Shown here: positions 1-9,062 of the stretch, piece after piece | Numbering within the stretch: the first letter of the stretch is position 1 | Layout of the letters: each line of letters starts with the position of its first letter | From: Chlamydiia bacterium | Lineage (GTDB): Bacteria; Chlamydiota; Chlamydiia; Chlamydiales; GCA-2402025 | Direction of reading: 5' to 3' | NCBI GenBank assembly: GCA_030427725.1 | Contig: JAUICV010000002.1 | Location: 262,436 to 326,435 of the forward strand | Length of the DNA: 64,000 nucleotides | Program-made: the position numbers and the translations under genes | Notes under the pieces: model-generated | Told to the model about the DNA's origin: nothing | Databases searched by the model: none | What the model saw: only the letters and a program-made list of their open reading frames with translations

Positions 1-451
1 TTAGTTTCATTGCACGCATCTCTGGAGGAATTACGTAGAGATGATCTGCTGCTCCATATTCCATAATAACTTGGGGCAGCGTTGTTTCTTCTTGATCCCA
101 AAACCCAAAGTTATCTTCATCTTGCTTTGCTTCACTAGCAAACGTTTCTTTCCAATCTTTCTCTGTGTTTTGCAGGGAACTTTTTAAGGAATTGATCTCT
201 GATAGTAAAGCGCTATATTGCTTTTGTTCAGCTTTACTTTCATGTAACTCATTGACAAGCTCATATTTTGCTTCGAGCTCAGATTTTAGATATTTGATCT
301 GATTATTAAGCTGGCTTAGCTTATTTTCTAAGGAGCCCGACTGTTTTTGTTCAGCGAGCGCAGAAAGCTTTTTCTCTTCTATTGTTTGAGAGCTCAAAGG
401 AATATGCAAAAGAGTGCTGCATAAAATCAGTAGTTTAATCAATCTTTTCAT
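1..451 (-). CDS. gspD: GspD-like secretin, N-terminal part (runs off the window)
   Basis: The reading frame begins at an ATG at 451 and stays open to the window edge, giving about 150 residues. It has a signal-peptide-like start (MKRLIKLLILCSTLLHIPLS), a Gln/Glu/Lys-rich coiled-coil stretch at about residues 25-100, then a segment containing QVIMEYGAADHLYVIPPEM. I read that last segment as the beginning of the N0-type domain of the chlamydial type II secretion secretin (CT572-like); this is recalled similarity, not a search. The start lies 3 bases after the stop of the upstream gene, so the two are co-transcribed. The secretin barrel domain lies outside the window, so the name is provisional. 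Confidence 0.5.
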   Translation of the reverse strand, partial: MKRLIKLLILCSTLLHIPLSSQTIEEKKLSALAEQKQSGSLENKLSQLNNQIKYLKSELEAKYELVNELHESKAEQKQYSALLSEINSLKSSLQNTEKDWKETFASEAKQDEDNFGFWDQEETTLPQVIMEYGAADHLYVIPPEMRAMKL

Positions 452-454
452 AAT

Positions 455-1819
455 CTATAAGTTATGCGTATACCTCAGTAATTCTTCATCCTCGTCATCG
501 AAGTCATCTGGATCAAAATCTTCATCAAAGTCTTCTTCTTTTGAATCGGCCATTTTGGTCGAGATTCCATTTTTCTTAGAGTGCAATTGATTGTTTTTTT
601 TCTTCTTCGAAATCGGTATACGAACGGTCTGATAATGTGTTCGCATTGCATCAAAAAGCCTTCCTTTTAAAACACAAGAACCTTGTTTTTTTTCAATCCT
701 ATCAAAAACAAACAGTTCTCCCTTCAACTTTAAAGCCAAATATTTTTCTAGCTCATCAAATTTTTTTAAAACTTTCCAACCGCTAGAAGTTTTTAAAATC
801 CAGTCTCCTTCTTTCAAAAGAGCTGTTTTTTTCCCCAGCTTACACGTTATTCGAGATGAGCTCCTTTGCCTAATTTTTGAAAATTCCTTTTCCAAAGAGC
901 TCTCTAAAGCGCTTGACCTTTTAACAGAAAGTGCTATTTTTTTGGAAAAAACTCCTGAACAATCCCAAAATATCATCTTTGCTTGCGAACCAGAAAGTTG
1001 ATCAATCAAAGCTATAGGGTAAGATGAAGTTTTTTCATTGTTCTTAGGCTTTCTCCAAACTCCTCCATCCCACACTAACAAGGTGTTGTCTTTGATATAT
1101 ATAAAGTCTGGAGAATCTAAATCAAAGGCTAAGCGATATGAATTTTTTTCATAAAGAGGGTCTTCTGAACCATAAACGTCAAAAAATTTATCTGAAGACC
1201 AAAAACTCGCTGTCTCAAAGCGTCTCATCCACACCCTACTATCAATATGTCTCGCGACAAACTCTTTAGGCACCTCTTGCTCATCTAGAGAAAAGACTTG
1301 CTTTGCGTCACAAATACTTTTGCTTTCTTTATCACTCATTGAAAAACAAGCTTTTACGATCAAGTGACTGCTTGAAGCCTTCTCGATTTCAATCCAAAAT
1401 GGGGTTGGAGCATTTGAAAATACAATCTGAGAATTTTGAATATACTTTAGAAAGTATTTGTAATGCGCTTTTAGATAATAAGGTCCCTTAGTCTCTTGAA
1501 GCCCTACTAGATACATAGTACTTGATGGATCCTTATCAGGCCTAGTATTTCCCCCATAGAATCTGAGAGCTTTTCTCAAATCTTCCATGAAAACGTTTTG
1601 GAAGTCCTGTTTTAACTCAAGTGTTTTATAGTCCTTATATTCAAACTGATAAGATTTTTTTTCTGCAATAGCTTCGCTTTTTTCCACCGCTTTTTCATGA
1701 GATCGAAAGGCCATCCATAATGCAGAGATGACTAAAAATACACAAAGACACGTAAGAATGACAAAAGATAGTGAATATAATCTCTGTAGACGAAAAAATG
1801 AAAACTTTTGACCAAACAA
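455..1819 (-). CDS. Membrane-anchored protein with acidic tail, upstream of GspD-like gene
   Basis: 454 residues. One hydrophobic helix lies at about residues 15-37, followed by a charged, mostly soluble region and a very acidic C-terminus (DSKEEDFDEDFDPDDFDDED). The start is a TTG at 1819; no ATG occurs between the upstream in-frame TAG and the membrane helix, so a TTG start is likely. It ends 3 bases before the GspD-like gene, which suggests a role with that secretin. A single N-terminal anchor plus a large periplasmic region next to a secretin gene is the layout of GspC-type proteins, but I see no clear GspC or PDZ motif. It may be the equivalent of the conserved chlamydial protein next to gspD (CT573, from memory). 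Function unknown. Confidence 0.75.
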   Translation of the reverse strand: MFGQKFSFFRLQRLYSLSFVILTCLCVFLVISALWMAFRSHEKAVEKSEAIAEKKSYQFEYKDYKTLELKQDFQNVFMEDLRKALRFYGGNTRPDKDPSSTMYLVGLQETKGPYYLKAHYKYFLKYIQNSQIVFSNAPTPFWIEIEKASSSHLIVKACFSMSDKESKSICDAKQVFSLDEQEVPKEFVARHIDSRVWMRRFETASFWSSDKFFDVYGSEDPLYEKNSYRLAFDLDSPDFIYIKDNTLLVWDGGVWRKPKNNEKTSSYPIALIDQLSGSQAKMIFWDCSGVFSKKIALSVKRSSALESSLEKEFSKIRQRSSSRITCKLGKKTALLKEGDWILKTSSGWKVLKKFDELEKYLALKLKGELFVFDRIEKKQGSCVLKGRLFDAMRTHYQTVRIPISKKKKNNQLHSKKNGISTKMADSKEEDFDEDFDPDDFDDEDEELLRYTHNL

Positions 1820-2033
1820 CTCTCTAAGCCTTACTCGGTTGCTTTCAAGAATCCTCAGAGTCTATTACATCCCTTGAATTTGTGCAAAGGAAACAATCCT
1901 CAAACACATCTATTATATTTGCAAAAATATATTTAATGTATTAGTTTTTAAGTAAGGGGATATTAATAATATAACCGATTCTTTTTTTGTTTTTATACAA
2001 AAGAGATAGGTTTAAAGGTTTGAGGTAACCGTT

Positions 2034-2417
2034 ATGGCTATGCATGATGGAGAAAAAAAAGATGGTGTAACCGTCAAAGAAATAGAAAACTTTGGTAAAA
2101 GTCATCGTTTTCAGATTTTCTTTTGTGTTGCATTTATCCTAGCTAGTTTTTTTAGCTTTGTATTTTTCGGAGCAGCATGGAGCATCTATTTAGCAGGTCT
2201 TGGTGCTGTAGTGGGTGTTTGGCTTCCAAAACAAATTGGAAAACTCATCCATTCAGTATTTCACTTTTGCTTAAAGCAAGAACGCGTCACTAGATATGTT
2301 ATTGCAGGTGTTGGATTAATCGTCTCTGTCTTCCTTCCCTTACTGATTTTCCTTTGTATAGGACTTATCGCAGGAAGAAGCATTCACATGCACACAAACG
2401 ATTCTCACACAGAGTGA
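2034..2417 (+). CDS. Small multi-pass membrane protein, unknown function
   Basis: 127 residues with a soluble N-terminus of about 25 residues and three to four hydrophobic segments (about 28-46, 48-65 and 87-113). The last two form a long hydrophobic block broken by KQERVTR. The C-terminus is His-rich (SIHMHTNDSHTE). A GAGGT ribosome-binding site lies about 8 bases before the ATG. The bilobed hydrophobic pattern resembles inclusion-membrane proteins of chlamydiae, but this is only a topology resemblance. It is transcribed alone and converges on the next gene. I do not recognise the family. Confidence 0.7.
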   Translation: MAMHDGEKKDGVTVKEIENFGKSHRFQIFFCVAFILASFFSFVFFGAAWSIYLAGLGAVVGVWLPKQIGKLIHSVFHFCLKQERVTRYVIAGVGLIVSVFLPLLIFLCIGLIAGRSIHMHTNDSHTE

Positions 2418-2435
2418 TAGAAACTTCTTCAAGAA

Positions 2436-2477
2436 ATAAAGGGCTTTAGCTGGGTCTCTACGGACCTTGGAACGAGC
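2436..2477. terminator. Possible bidirectional terminator
   Basis: Between two convergent genes. AAAGG and CCTTT arms flank an inner GGTC/GACC stem, followed by a T-rich run (TTTTATTTTT). The outer stem contains a bulge, so the structure is only moderately convincing. Confidence 0.4.
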
Positions 2478-2480
2478 CTT

Positions 2481-3272
2481 TTATTTTTCCTGATCTAGAA
2501 AAAGTTTTCTTTCTCGATGCTTAATATAATCTTTTAGAGAAAGACTTGAGGCTCCAAAGTGCTCTAACGTCTGATTTATTGCTTTTTCATTTAGCTCTAA
2601 TGGAAGAGAGCCGCTTTCCCCTTGATCCCATCTTGCGTAATTTTTTAGCTCTTTCCAAGCTAAAAGCTCGTCTTCAATATTCCCAAGTTTCTGATTTAAC
2701 ATGGCAATTCTAACTAAATTAAATGCAAACAGAGTTGACCCATATTGATTGGTAGGCTGAGACCAAAAAGCTTTGTCAGCTACCATACTTTCCTTGAGCT
2801 GATATGCCTTTTTAAGAGCTTTTTCGTATTTCTTTTCAGAGATTGATAATGTAGCTTTTGAAAACTGTGTGTAATGCGACGAGTGTTTTCCCACTCTTTT
2901 AAGTAAATTCTCCGCATTTTTTTTAGCCTCTTCAAGATGATCGTGTGCTAAAAATTTTTGAACTATAACCCCTTCATAAGAAGGCATCAGCTCTGGTCTT
3001 TTCTTTAACACCCCTTTTAGGGTTTGTAAATGTAAAGAATTTATAGAATCAACCTTATCCCACTTAGCATAAGCTGCTTTAGCTGATAAGTAGTCCCTCT
3101 CAGCATGACTTTTTGAAAGTGTTAGCTTAAAGACAGAAAAAAGTATAACTAGCAGAAAAGGTATTACAATAATTGAAACTCGTTTATAATTCGCTAAGAA
3201 ATTCTTTAGGATATAAGCCATCCTTTCAGATAGAGTAGGCTTTGCTAGGGTCTCGATCTTTTCTACTTCCAT
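2481..3272 (-). CDS. Single-pass membrane protein with helical (TPR-like) periplasmic domain
   Basis: 263 residues. There is a cytoplasmic N-terminus of about 33 residues, one transmembrane helix at about 34-53 (VSIIVIPFLLVILFSVFKL), then an all-helical, Lys/Ala/Leu-rich domain in which short paired helices (for example LEEAKKNAENLLKRV and YEKALKKAYQL) look like tetratricopeptide units. This is the layout of YfgM-type proteins, which assist the Sec translocon, but I cannot confirm membership. It is divergent from the phosphatase gene at 3395 across a 120-base spacer. Function unknown. Confidence 0.65.
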   Translation of the reverse strand: MEVEKIETLAKPTLSERMAYILKNFLANYKRVSIIVIPFLLVILFSVFKLTLSKSHAERDYLSAKAAYAKWDKVDSINSLHLQTLKGVLKKRPELMPSYEGVIVQKFLAHDHLEEAKKNAENLLKRVGKHSSHYTQFSKATLSISEKKYEKALKKAYQLKESMVADKAFWSQPTNQYGSTLFAFNLVRIAMLNQKLGNIEDELLAWKELKNYARWDQGESGSLPLELNEKAINQTLEHFGASSLSLKDYIKHRERKLFLDQEK

Positions 3273-3394
3273 GCCAAGGTTTCCTTGATTAACTTAAGTG
3301 ACAGGTCATGATATCGGTAGGAAGAATATTCTCAAAGCTTATTTTTGAAAGGACCAAATCAGTAATTACCGGATACCTATAAATAAGAAAACTT

Positions 3395-4033
3395 ATGATA
3401 TTGTCCCACTCATCAAAGAAAACTCCTAAAAAAAAGAGAGGTTTTTTTTCTAAATTTTTCAAATTATGTCATATTTATTTAAATCCGTTTCGATTGCTAA
3501 GTTGGGCTATCAGACGTTTTTCTTTGTTCTGTTGCAGTCGAATAGAACAAATTTCAATTTTAGATAGAAAGATTCTCAAAGACGATCTTTGCAACTTTCA
3601 TAAAGTCTCTGATGATCTTTATAGAGGTGGTCAACCTCTTGGAGACGGGTTTAATAAGTTAAAACAAATGGGTATCAAGACTGTTATTAATTTAAGAGTT
3701 ATTGATACGGATGAACCTCAAGTAAGTTCCTTAGACCTTCATTATAGACATATTTCTTTCAAGCCCCATATTCCAAGAAATGAAGATGTCATTTCGTTTT
3801 TAAGAGCCGTTACTGACAAAAACAACTCTCCTGTTTTCCTACACTGTTATCATGGAGCAGATAGAACTGGGATGCTTTGCGCTACATACAGAATCATAAT
3901 ACAGGGATGGACAATGGAAGATGCAATAGAGGAGATGACCCATGGCGGTTTTGGATTCCACAAATTTTTTCAGCAAAACCTAATTCATTATCTAAAAAAA
4001 TTAAACGTTGACTACATCAAAAGTAAGCTTTAG
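3395..4033 (+). CDS. Dual-specificity/tyrosine phosphatase-like protein
   Basis: 212 residues. The C-terminal half carries the Cys-dependent phosphatase signature [10 protein letters not shown] (HCx5R, with catalytic Cys and Arg present) at about residues 150-159. Upstream is the DDLYRGGQP segment and the strand [10 protein letters not shown] typical of atypical dual-specificity phosphatases of the Siw14/DSP-like group, including a general-acid Asp region. The N-terminal 50 residues are basic and hydrophobic ([11 protein letters not shown], then aromatic-rich) and could bind membrane; no clear signal peptide is present. It ends in a 4-base tail-to-tail overlap with the copper ATPase gene. The substrate is unknown: a protein phosphatase acting on host or bacterial targets, or an inositol-phosphate phosphatase, are both possible. 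Confidence 0.75.
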   Translation: MILSHSSKKTPKKKRGFFSKFFKLCHIYLNPFRLLSWAIRRFSLFCCSRIEQISILDRKILKDDLCNFHKVSDDLYRGGQPLGDGFNKLKQMGIKTVINLRVIDTDEPQVSSLDLHYRHISFKPHIPRNEDVISFLRAVTDKNNSPVFLHCYHGADRTGMLCATYRIIIQGWTMEDAIEEMTHGGFGFHKFFQQNLIHYLKKLNVDYIKSKL

Positions 4034-6165
4034 CGAATCTTTTTTCTCTTCAAAAGAATTGCATTGGTTACAACACAAAGAGAGCTAAGACTCATTGCAA
4101 GTCCTGCAACAAGCGGGGTTAAAAACCCAAATGCCGCAATTGGTATCCCTATTATATTATAAACAAATGCAAAGGATAGGTTTTGAATGATCTTGGACTT
4201 AGTTATCCTAGATAGTTTAATTGCATCAACAAGCAAGCTGATGTCTGGTTTCATAAGCCCTATCGAAGCGCTTTCCATTGCTACATCTGCTCCAGAACCT
4301 AAAGCAAACCCTACATCTGCACAAGCAATGGCTGGTGCATCATTAATACCATCACCGACCATCCCAATAACATCTTTTGATGATTTAAGATTTTGGACAA
4401 AGCTTGCTTTGTCTTTAGGCTGAACTTCTCCTTGAGCTCCGCTTAATTTAAGCTCTTTAGCCACAGCAGCAACAGTCTTAGAGCGGTCACCAGAAATTAA
4501 ATAAGTTTCTATCTTCATTTTCGATAGTTGCTCAAAAGCCTCGGCACTAGTTGGCTTAACCGGGTCAAAAAAGCAGAAAAACCCTTCGGCTGTTTTGGAG
4601 TTAGCTAAAATTACCGTCGAGTCATTTTCTTTATCTAGTTGAACTTCAACAGAGGAAAGATCTATATGCCTTTCTCTCATAAACTGCGTAGATCCCATGT
4701 AATATTTTTCACCAGAGATATCAGCTTCAACACCAAGCCCTGATAAAGCGTGAAAATTATCAACTGGCAACTCTTTTGTAGTTTCTTGATTTGAGTATGA
4801 GACAAGAGCTTTCGAAACTGGATGATTTGAGCGCGAAGCTAAGGCTTTTACCTTACTGATAAAATCTTCTGGGTTACTAGCTACAACCTTTTTGATTTCT
4901 ATATTTCCTTGGGTCACAGTCCCTGTTTTATCGATTACAAGTTTTGTGAGTTGTGTAACCTTTTGAAAGGCTTCTGCACTCTTGACAAGGATTCCAATTC
5001 TAGCCGCTTTGGATACTGCAACGACTATGACTATTGGAGTTGCAAGACCCAGCGCACAAGGACAGGATATCACAAGAACGCTCACGGCATTTATGATAGC
5101 CTTTTCAAAATTCTCAGAAATAGTAAGCCACAAAATAAATGTTACAACTGAAATGGAGAGTACGCTTGGCACGAAAATTGAGGAAATTTTATCCACAAGT
5201 TTCTGCACAGGAGCTTTTGAAGCACTAGCTTTTTCAACTAATTTAATAATTTTCCCAAGAGCTGTTGACGTCTTCAATAGTTTTACATCTATTTCTAAAG
5301 ATCCCTCTTGATTGATTGTTCCTGCAAAAACTTTACTTCCTACCTCTTTTTTGACTGGTAAAGACTCCCCGGTTAGCATGGATTCGTCGATCGAAGAGCT
5401 TCCCTTTGCCACAAGACCATCTACCGGAATTATTTCACCAGGTTTTATGATAGCTATATCATGAACTTTAACTTGCTCAATTGGCAGCCTAACAAACTCA
5501 TCTTCTCTTTTAATGGTAGCTTCACTCGGCTGCAATTTTAAAAGAGCTGTCATTTCTGACTTAGCTTTATTTTTTGATTTTGTTTCAATGTATCTACCTA
5601 GAAGAATCAAACTAATAAGAACTGAACTCGTCTCGAAATAATAAAACTGAGAAAGATCATGATAAAGGGCCCAAAGGCTAAATCCATAAGCCGCAGATGT
5701 TCCCATAGAAACAAGAGCATCCATCCCAATAAAGCCTTTTTTAATCCCTTTAAACGTTTCAATATAAAAAGAATAACCAACTCCAAACTGAACGATGGTT
5801 GCAATGATTGCCTGAGATTCTCCAGAAAGATCAAACTTAAATCCAAGAACATTTAGAATCATCAAAATCACAAAAGGAGAACAAAGAACAACTCCAACAA
5901 TTGCCCTGATAAGAAGCGCTGAAGATCCATTCATCTCTTTTGTTTCTACACCTTCGTCAAACCTGGCTCTGTAGCCAAGACTATCAATTATGTCTTGAAC
6001 CTTAGATATCTCTAAAAGCTTTTGATCATATCGTAAAATAGCAAGGCCTGTAGAAAAATTTACGGCAATCTTTTCTACTCCGTCTAAATCTTGTAAAGAC
6101 TCTTCAATCTCTTGAGCACTATTTGCACAGTGCATATTTTCTATTGTAAAACGTATTTCTTCCAT
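4030..6165 (-). CDS. copA: Heavy-metal (copper-type) P1B ATPase
   Basis: 711 residues and apparently full length. Order: one N-terminal heavy-metal-associated domain (about 1-70), paired transmembrane helices, the TGES actuator motif, the transmembrane CPC motif ([11 protein letters not shown]) that marks Cu(I)-exporting P1B-1 pumps, the phosphorylation site DKTGTVTQG, the nucleotide-binding HP motif (SNHPVSKAL), GDGINDAPA, and two final helices. The pump would sit in the inner membrane and export Cu(I). The metal-binding domain is odd: the usual CxxC reads CANS (Cys13, Ser16), so the second cysteine is lost. Chlamydiaceae have one related P-type ATPase, annotated as zinc/cadmium transporting. 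It overlaps the phosphatase gene tail-to-tail, and mutY lies upstream on the same strand after about 40 bases. Confidence 0.9.
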   Translation of the reverse strand: MEEIRFTIENMHCANSAQEIEESLQDLDGVEKIAVNFSTGLAILRYDQKLLEISKVQDIIDSLGYRARFDEGVETKEMNGSSALLIRAIVGVVLCSPFVILMILNVLGFKFDLSGESQAIIATIVQFGVGYSFYIETFKGIKKGFIGMDALVSMGTSAAYGFSLWALYHDLSQFYYFETSSVLISLILLGRYIETKSKNKAKSEMTALLKLQPSEATIKREDEFVRLPIEQVKVHDIAIIKPGEIIPVDGLVAKGSSSIDESMLTGESLPVKKEVGSKVFAGTINQEGSLEIDVKLLKTSTALGKIIKLVEKASASKAPVQKLVDKISSIFVPSVLSISVVTFILWLTISENFEKAIINAVSVLVISCPCALGLATPIVIVVAVSKAARIGILVKSAEAFQKVTQLTKLVIDKTGTVTQGNIEIKKVVASNPEDFISKVKALASRSNHPVSKALVSYSNQETTKELPVDNFHALSGLGVEADISGEKYYMGSTQFMRERHIDLSSVEVQLDKENDSTVILANSKTAEGFFCFFDPVKPTSAEAFEQLSKMKIETYLISGDRSKTVAAVAKELKLSGAQGEVQPKDKASFVQNLKSSKDVIGMVGDGINDAPAIACADVGFALGSGADVAMESASIGLMKPDISLLVDAIKLSRITKSKIIQNLSFAFVYNIIGIPIAAFGFLTPLVAGLAMSLSSLCVVTNAILLKRKKIR

Positions 6166-6206
6166 AGTCTTCTTACTAAAGAAAAATTCAATAAATTACA
6201 ATGAAG

Positions 6207-7235
6207 CTATAAAAGAGTTTTCAAGATTTTTTTATGTCCCGATGAAAAAGAAAATTTTTCCAGGTGTTTTTTTTCAATCCACTGATAGTTTAGGATTTGT
6301 GGTTTATCAAAACAGATATAGTGGGAAGGTTTGAGCTGTGCTTTATACTTAGTAAAACTGTGAAATAACTTTGCACCCTCTTTTAATTTTTTGGGAGGCG
6401 TTTGGAATTTGGATAAAACCTGTTTTTTTAAAGACATTTCGAACTCATCAAAATAAGGAAATTCATAAAGACCTGCCATCACCTTCCTTTGATCTTCTTC
6501 TTTTCTTACTAAAAAACAGCCATTGCACTCTAAGATGAGAACATCTCTCTTAAGATCTATAATCTTCTCTCTTTTAGGTTTGATTGGATATTTTTCTACA
6601 TCCCCTTCAGCCAAAGCCTTGCAACAAAGCTTTAAAGGGCAGTTTTTACAATCAGGCTTGGGCCGACATATTAAAGCTCCTAGCTCAATAAGAGCCTCCA
6701 TAACGATATATGGTTTTTTAACCGGAAGCATTGACTCAACATGCTCTGCGATTTGTCTTTTTGTCTTAGCCTTTGTCACATCATCTGAAATACCATAAAG
6801 TCTTGAAATCACTCTTATAACATTACCATCTATTGCCAAAGCTCTTTTTTGATATGCAAAACTTAAGATTGCCCCAACGGTATAAGGACCAAGTCCTTGA
6901 ATTTTCTCTAACTCATGTTTTTCGGTTGGAATTCTCCCTTCATATAAATTCACTATCTGTTTCGCTGCACTATGTAACCTTCTAGCTCTTGAGTAAAAAC
7001 CAAGTCCTTCCCAAACTTTAATAACCTTCTCTAAAGGAGCACTTGCTAAAACATTGATATCAGGAAACATTTCCATCCATCTCTCAAAATAAGGAATAAC
7101 AACTTTTGCCACAGTTTGTTGCAGCATCACTTCCGAGACCCAGACTTTATAAGGAGTTTTTTCTTCTCTCCAAGGAAAATTTCGGGCATTTTTTGAAAAC
7201 CAAAGAGTTAACTTATCCTCTCTCATTTTTTTCAT
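6207..7235 (-). CDS. mutY: A/G-specific adenine DNA glycosylase MutY
   Basis: 342 residues, the usual MutY length. MutY removes adenine mispaired with 8-oxoguanine. Visible are the N-terminal region NFPWR..TPYKVWVSEVMLQQT, the helix-hairpin-helix IQGLGPYTVGAIL, the catalytic Asp in AIDGNVIRV, the iron-sulphur cluster cysteines in ICRPKPDCKNCPLKLCC, and a C-terminal Nudix-like recognition domain. The first cluster spacing is one residue shorter than the E. coli Cx6Cx2Cx5C pattern. The start gives MKKMRED; the Met at position 4 is an alternative. It is divergent from the FlgN-like gene. Confidence 0.93.
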   Translation of the reverse strand: MKKMREDKLTLWFSKNARNFPWREEKTPYKVWVSEVMLQQTVAKVVIPYFERWMEMFPDINVLASAPLEKVIKVWEGLGFYSRARRLHSAAKQIVNLYEGRIPTEKHELEKIQGLGPYTVGAILSFAYQKRALAIDGNVIRVISRLYGISDDVTKAKTKRQIAEHVESMLPVKKPYIVMEALIELGALICRPKPDCKNCPLKLCCKALAEGDVEKYPIKPKREKIIDLKRDVLILECNGCFLVRKEEDQRKVMAGLYEFPYFDEFEMSLKKQVLSKFQTPPKKLKEGAKLFHSFTKYKAQLKPSHYICFDKPQILNYQWIEKKHLEKFSFSSGHKKILKTLL

Positions 7236-7350
7236 CTTCGTTACATCTTTATTCTGAAGGATATAGATTTCGCTGAAATACGACTAGTTAGATTTGTCTC
7301 GGTATATAAATTCAAAGCTGTGCTATTAGCTAAATTTAGGGGGGTAGATT

Positions 7351-7869
7351 TTGGAAGAGGAGATTCGATCAAGAGGAGCTTACGATCCTTTTGCTAGATT
7401 ATACATAGTTATGAACGAAGAGGTTGTTTTATTAAGAGAGCTTCTTGGAGTGTTCATGGAAATCGAGCAGTCTTTACTTCAAAAGGCTGAGGAAAATCTT
7501 ACCCAATTACTCGAAAAAAAATGCTCTTTGCAATCTAGCCTAAAATCTTTACAAAAAGAGCGGTCAGAAGCCGTTAAAATCTGCCTTAACTCCTACTCTG
7601 ATAATCCGCTAGATAAAACTATGACTTCTGAACTATTCATAAAGGTAATGTCCTTTTGTGATGAATTCGGAGCAGAAACGGTCTCATTAAAGGACCAGAT
7701 TGTGCAGCTATTAAAAAAAATTGACGGACAAAAAAAACATATTTTGTCCCTTTCTACTGAAAGCGCTATTGAATTTCCCTTTCAGCTAGAACCTTCCTTA
7801 GAAGAAGAAAAAAGCAAAACTTCCCTTCGAACAATCGATCCTGATGATCCAATTGAATCTCAAACCTAA
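7351..7869 (+). CDS. FlgN-like helical protein
   Basis: 172 residues, mostly helical. Heptad-like Leu/Glu patterns run over residues 20-75 and 95-130, followed by an acidic, probably disordered tail (EEEKSKTSLRTIDPDDPIESQT). The start is a TTG at 7351 with the purine run AGGGGGG about 9 bases upstream; the frame has no better ATG. The pattern of an early LLRELLGVF..IEQSLL helix followed by a coiled coil resembles FlgN, the chaperone of flagellar hook-associated proteins. No flagellar genes are present here, so if the family is right it may serve the type III secretion system or a flagellar remnant known in chlamydiae. The assignment is tentative. Confidence 0.5.
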   Translation: MEEEIRSRGAYDPFARLYIVMNEEVVLLRELLGVFMEIEQSLLQKAEENLTQLLEKKCSLQSSLKSLQKERSEAVKICLNSYSDNPLDKTMTSELFIKVMSFCDEFGAETVSLKDQIVQLLKKIDGQKKHILSLSTESAIEFPFQLEPSLEEEKSKTSLRTIDPDDPIESQT

Positions 7870-8009
7870 AATCATTTTCTTTCAAATTAAGCGTTTTTTT
7901 CCTCTTCTAACTCCAGAAATTTTTATAAACTTTAGTCTCTAAACTTTTCTTCTTCGTTTTTTTCTTATAGAATAGGAAATAGCTTTACATTTTCAAAATT
8001 CTTCACTTT

Positions 8010-9062
8010 ATGGAAAAAATAGCCGGTTTTATTTACGGTCCTCAACAACACCATCTAGATCATATAGCTCCTCTGTGCTCTCTTTTAGAAATTCCTCTTA
8101 TTGTTACCGAAAAATCACTAGAAAAAATGGCTACAGAGTTTTATCCAACTTTAGTCGTATTCCATATTGATTATCTCCCCCTTCCTCAAACAATTCTCGA
8201 AAGATACGATTGCTTAATTACTGCATTAGCTAAGCCAATGCTTGAATCCATTTTTTTCTTAGCTTCAACTTTGAATAGAAAAATTCTAAAATCCATATGG
8301 TGCCCCCATGGAAATTCTGATAAGGGCGGACAAACTTCCATGATGTCTGCTCTTTCGAAGGAGTCTGCTGTCTGCGTTTATGGCAATAAAATGGTAGATT
8401 TTATCAAAAAACAGGGAGGCCTTTCTAAAACGTGCGAAACGTTTTTTGTTGGTAATTATCGAAGATATTTTTTTGAAAAATATAAAACTTTCTACACAAA
8501 ACTTACAGAGAAGTTAGTCTTTTCTAAATTCGAAAAATCACAAACAACTATTCTATATGCTCCAACCTGGGATGATTTTGAGCAAGGCTCAACAGTTCAT
8601 AAGGCTCTGCCTCATTTGCTTGATAATTTTCCAACAGATTTAAATCTTATTATTAAACTACATCCAAATATGTTGATTGACGACGATCTCACTTTGAAAA
8701 AACTTATGTGGGAATATGAAGGATCTAAACATGTCATTTTTTTAAATGACTTCCCTCTGATCTATCCTCTTTGTGAAAAGATAGATCTTTACATAGGAGA
8801 TACCTCTTCTATTGGTTACGACTTTCTATCCTTCGATAAACCTATGTTATTTTTAAATGCAGAAGAACATAGCCCTGAACCAGATCTTCATAAATGTGGA
8901 ACAACCCTCTGCCCAAATGAGCTAAAAACTATACACTCAAAAATAAAAGACTCTTTATTGTCATCTGATGAATTTCAGAACATGAGAAAAAAAACCTACA
9001 ATTATACATTTTCAAAGACCCCCGACTTTAACTTCTTAAAAGATAGTTTGTTAAAGTTATGA
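8010..9062 (+). CDS. CDP-glycerol glycerophosphotransferase-like protein, copy 1
   Basis: 350 residues. Matches to the TagB/TagF-type transferase fold (GT-B-like) are CPHGNSDKG, resembling the HGxxxK phosphate-binding motif; TILYAPTWDDF; LIIKLHPN; and GDTSSIGYDFLSFDKPMLFLN, equivalent to the D.SS...D....KP block. In Gram-positive bacteria the family transfers glycerol phosphate from CDP-glycerol to wall teichoic acid; in Gram-negative bacteria it decorates LPS or capsule. It overlaps the paralogue downstream by 4 bases (ATGA), so the two are translationally coupled. Together with the two glycosyltransferases that follow it suggests a surface-glycan locus. The actual donor and acceptor are unknown. 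Confidence 0.75.
   Translation: MEKIAGFIYGPQQHHLDHIAPLCSLLEIPLIVTEKSLEKMATEFYPTLVVFHIDYLPLPQTILERYDCLITALAKPMLESIFFLASTLNRKILKSIWCPHGNSDKGGQTSMMSALSKESAVCVYGNKMVDFIKKQGGLSKTCETFFVGNYRRYFFEKYKTFYTKLTEKLVFSKFEKSQTTILYAPTWDDFEQGSTVHKALPHLLDNFPTDLNLIIKLHPNMLIDDDLTLKKLMWEYEGSKHVIFLNDFPLIYPLCEKIDLYIGDTSSIGYDFLSFDKPMLFLNAEEHSPEPDLHKCGTTLCPNELKTIHSKIKDSLLSSDEFQNMRKKTYNYTFSKTPDFNFLKDSLLKL

Noticed and set aside
2436-2477. Short tRNA-like stem-loops after the small membrane protein gene
   Set aside because: No complete cloverleaf or T-loop (TTCRA) sequence; better explained as a terminator.
4187-5311. Plus-strand open frames opposite copA
   Set aside because: The minus strand encodes a motif-complete P-type ATPase through the whole stretch.
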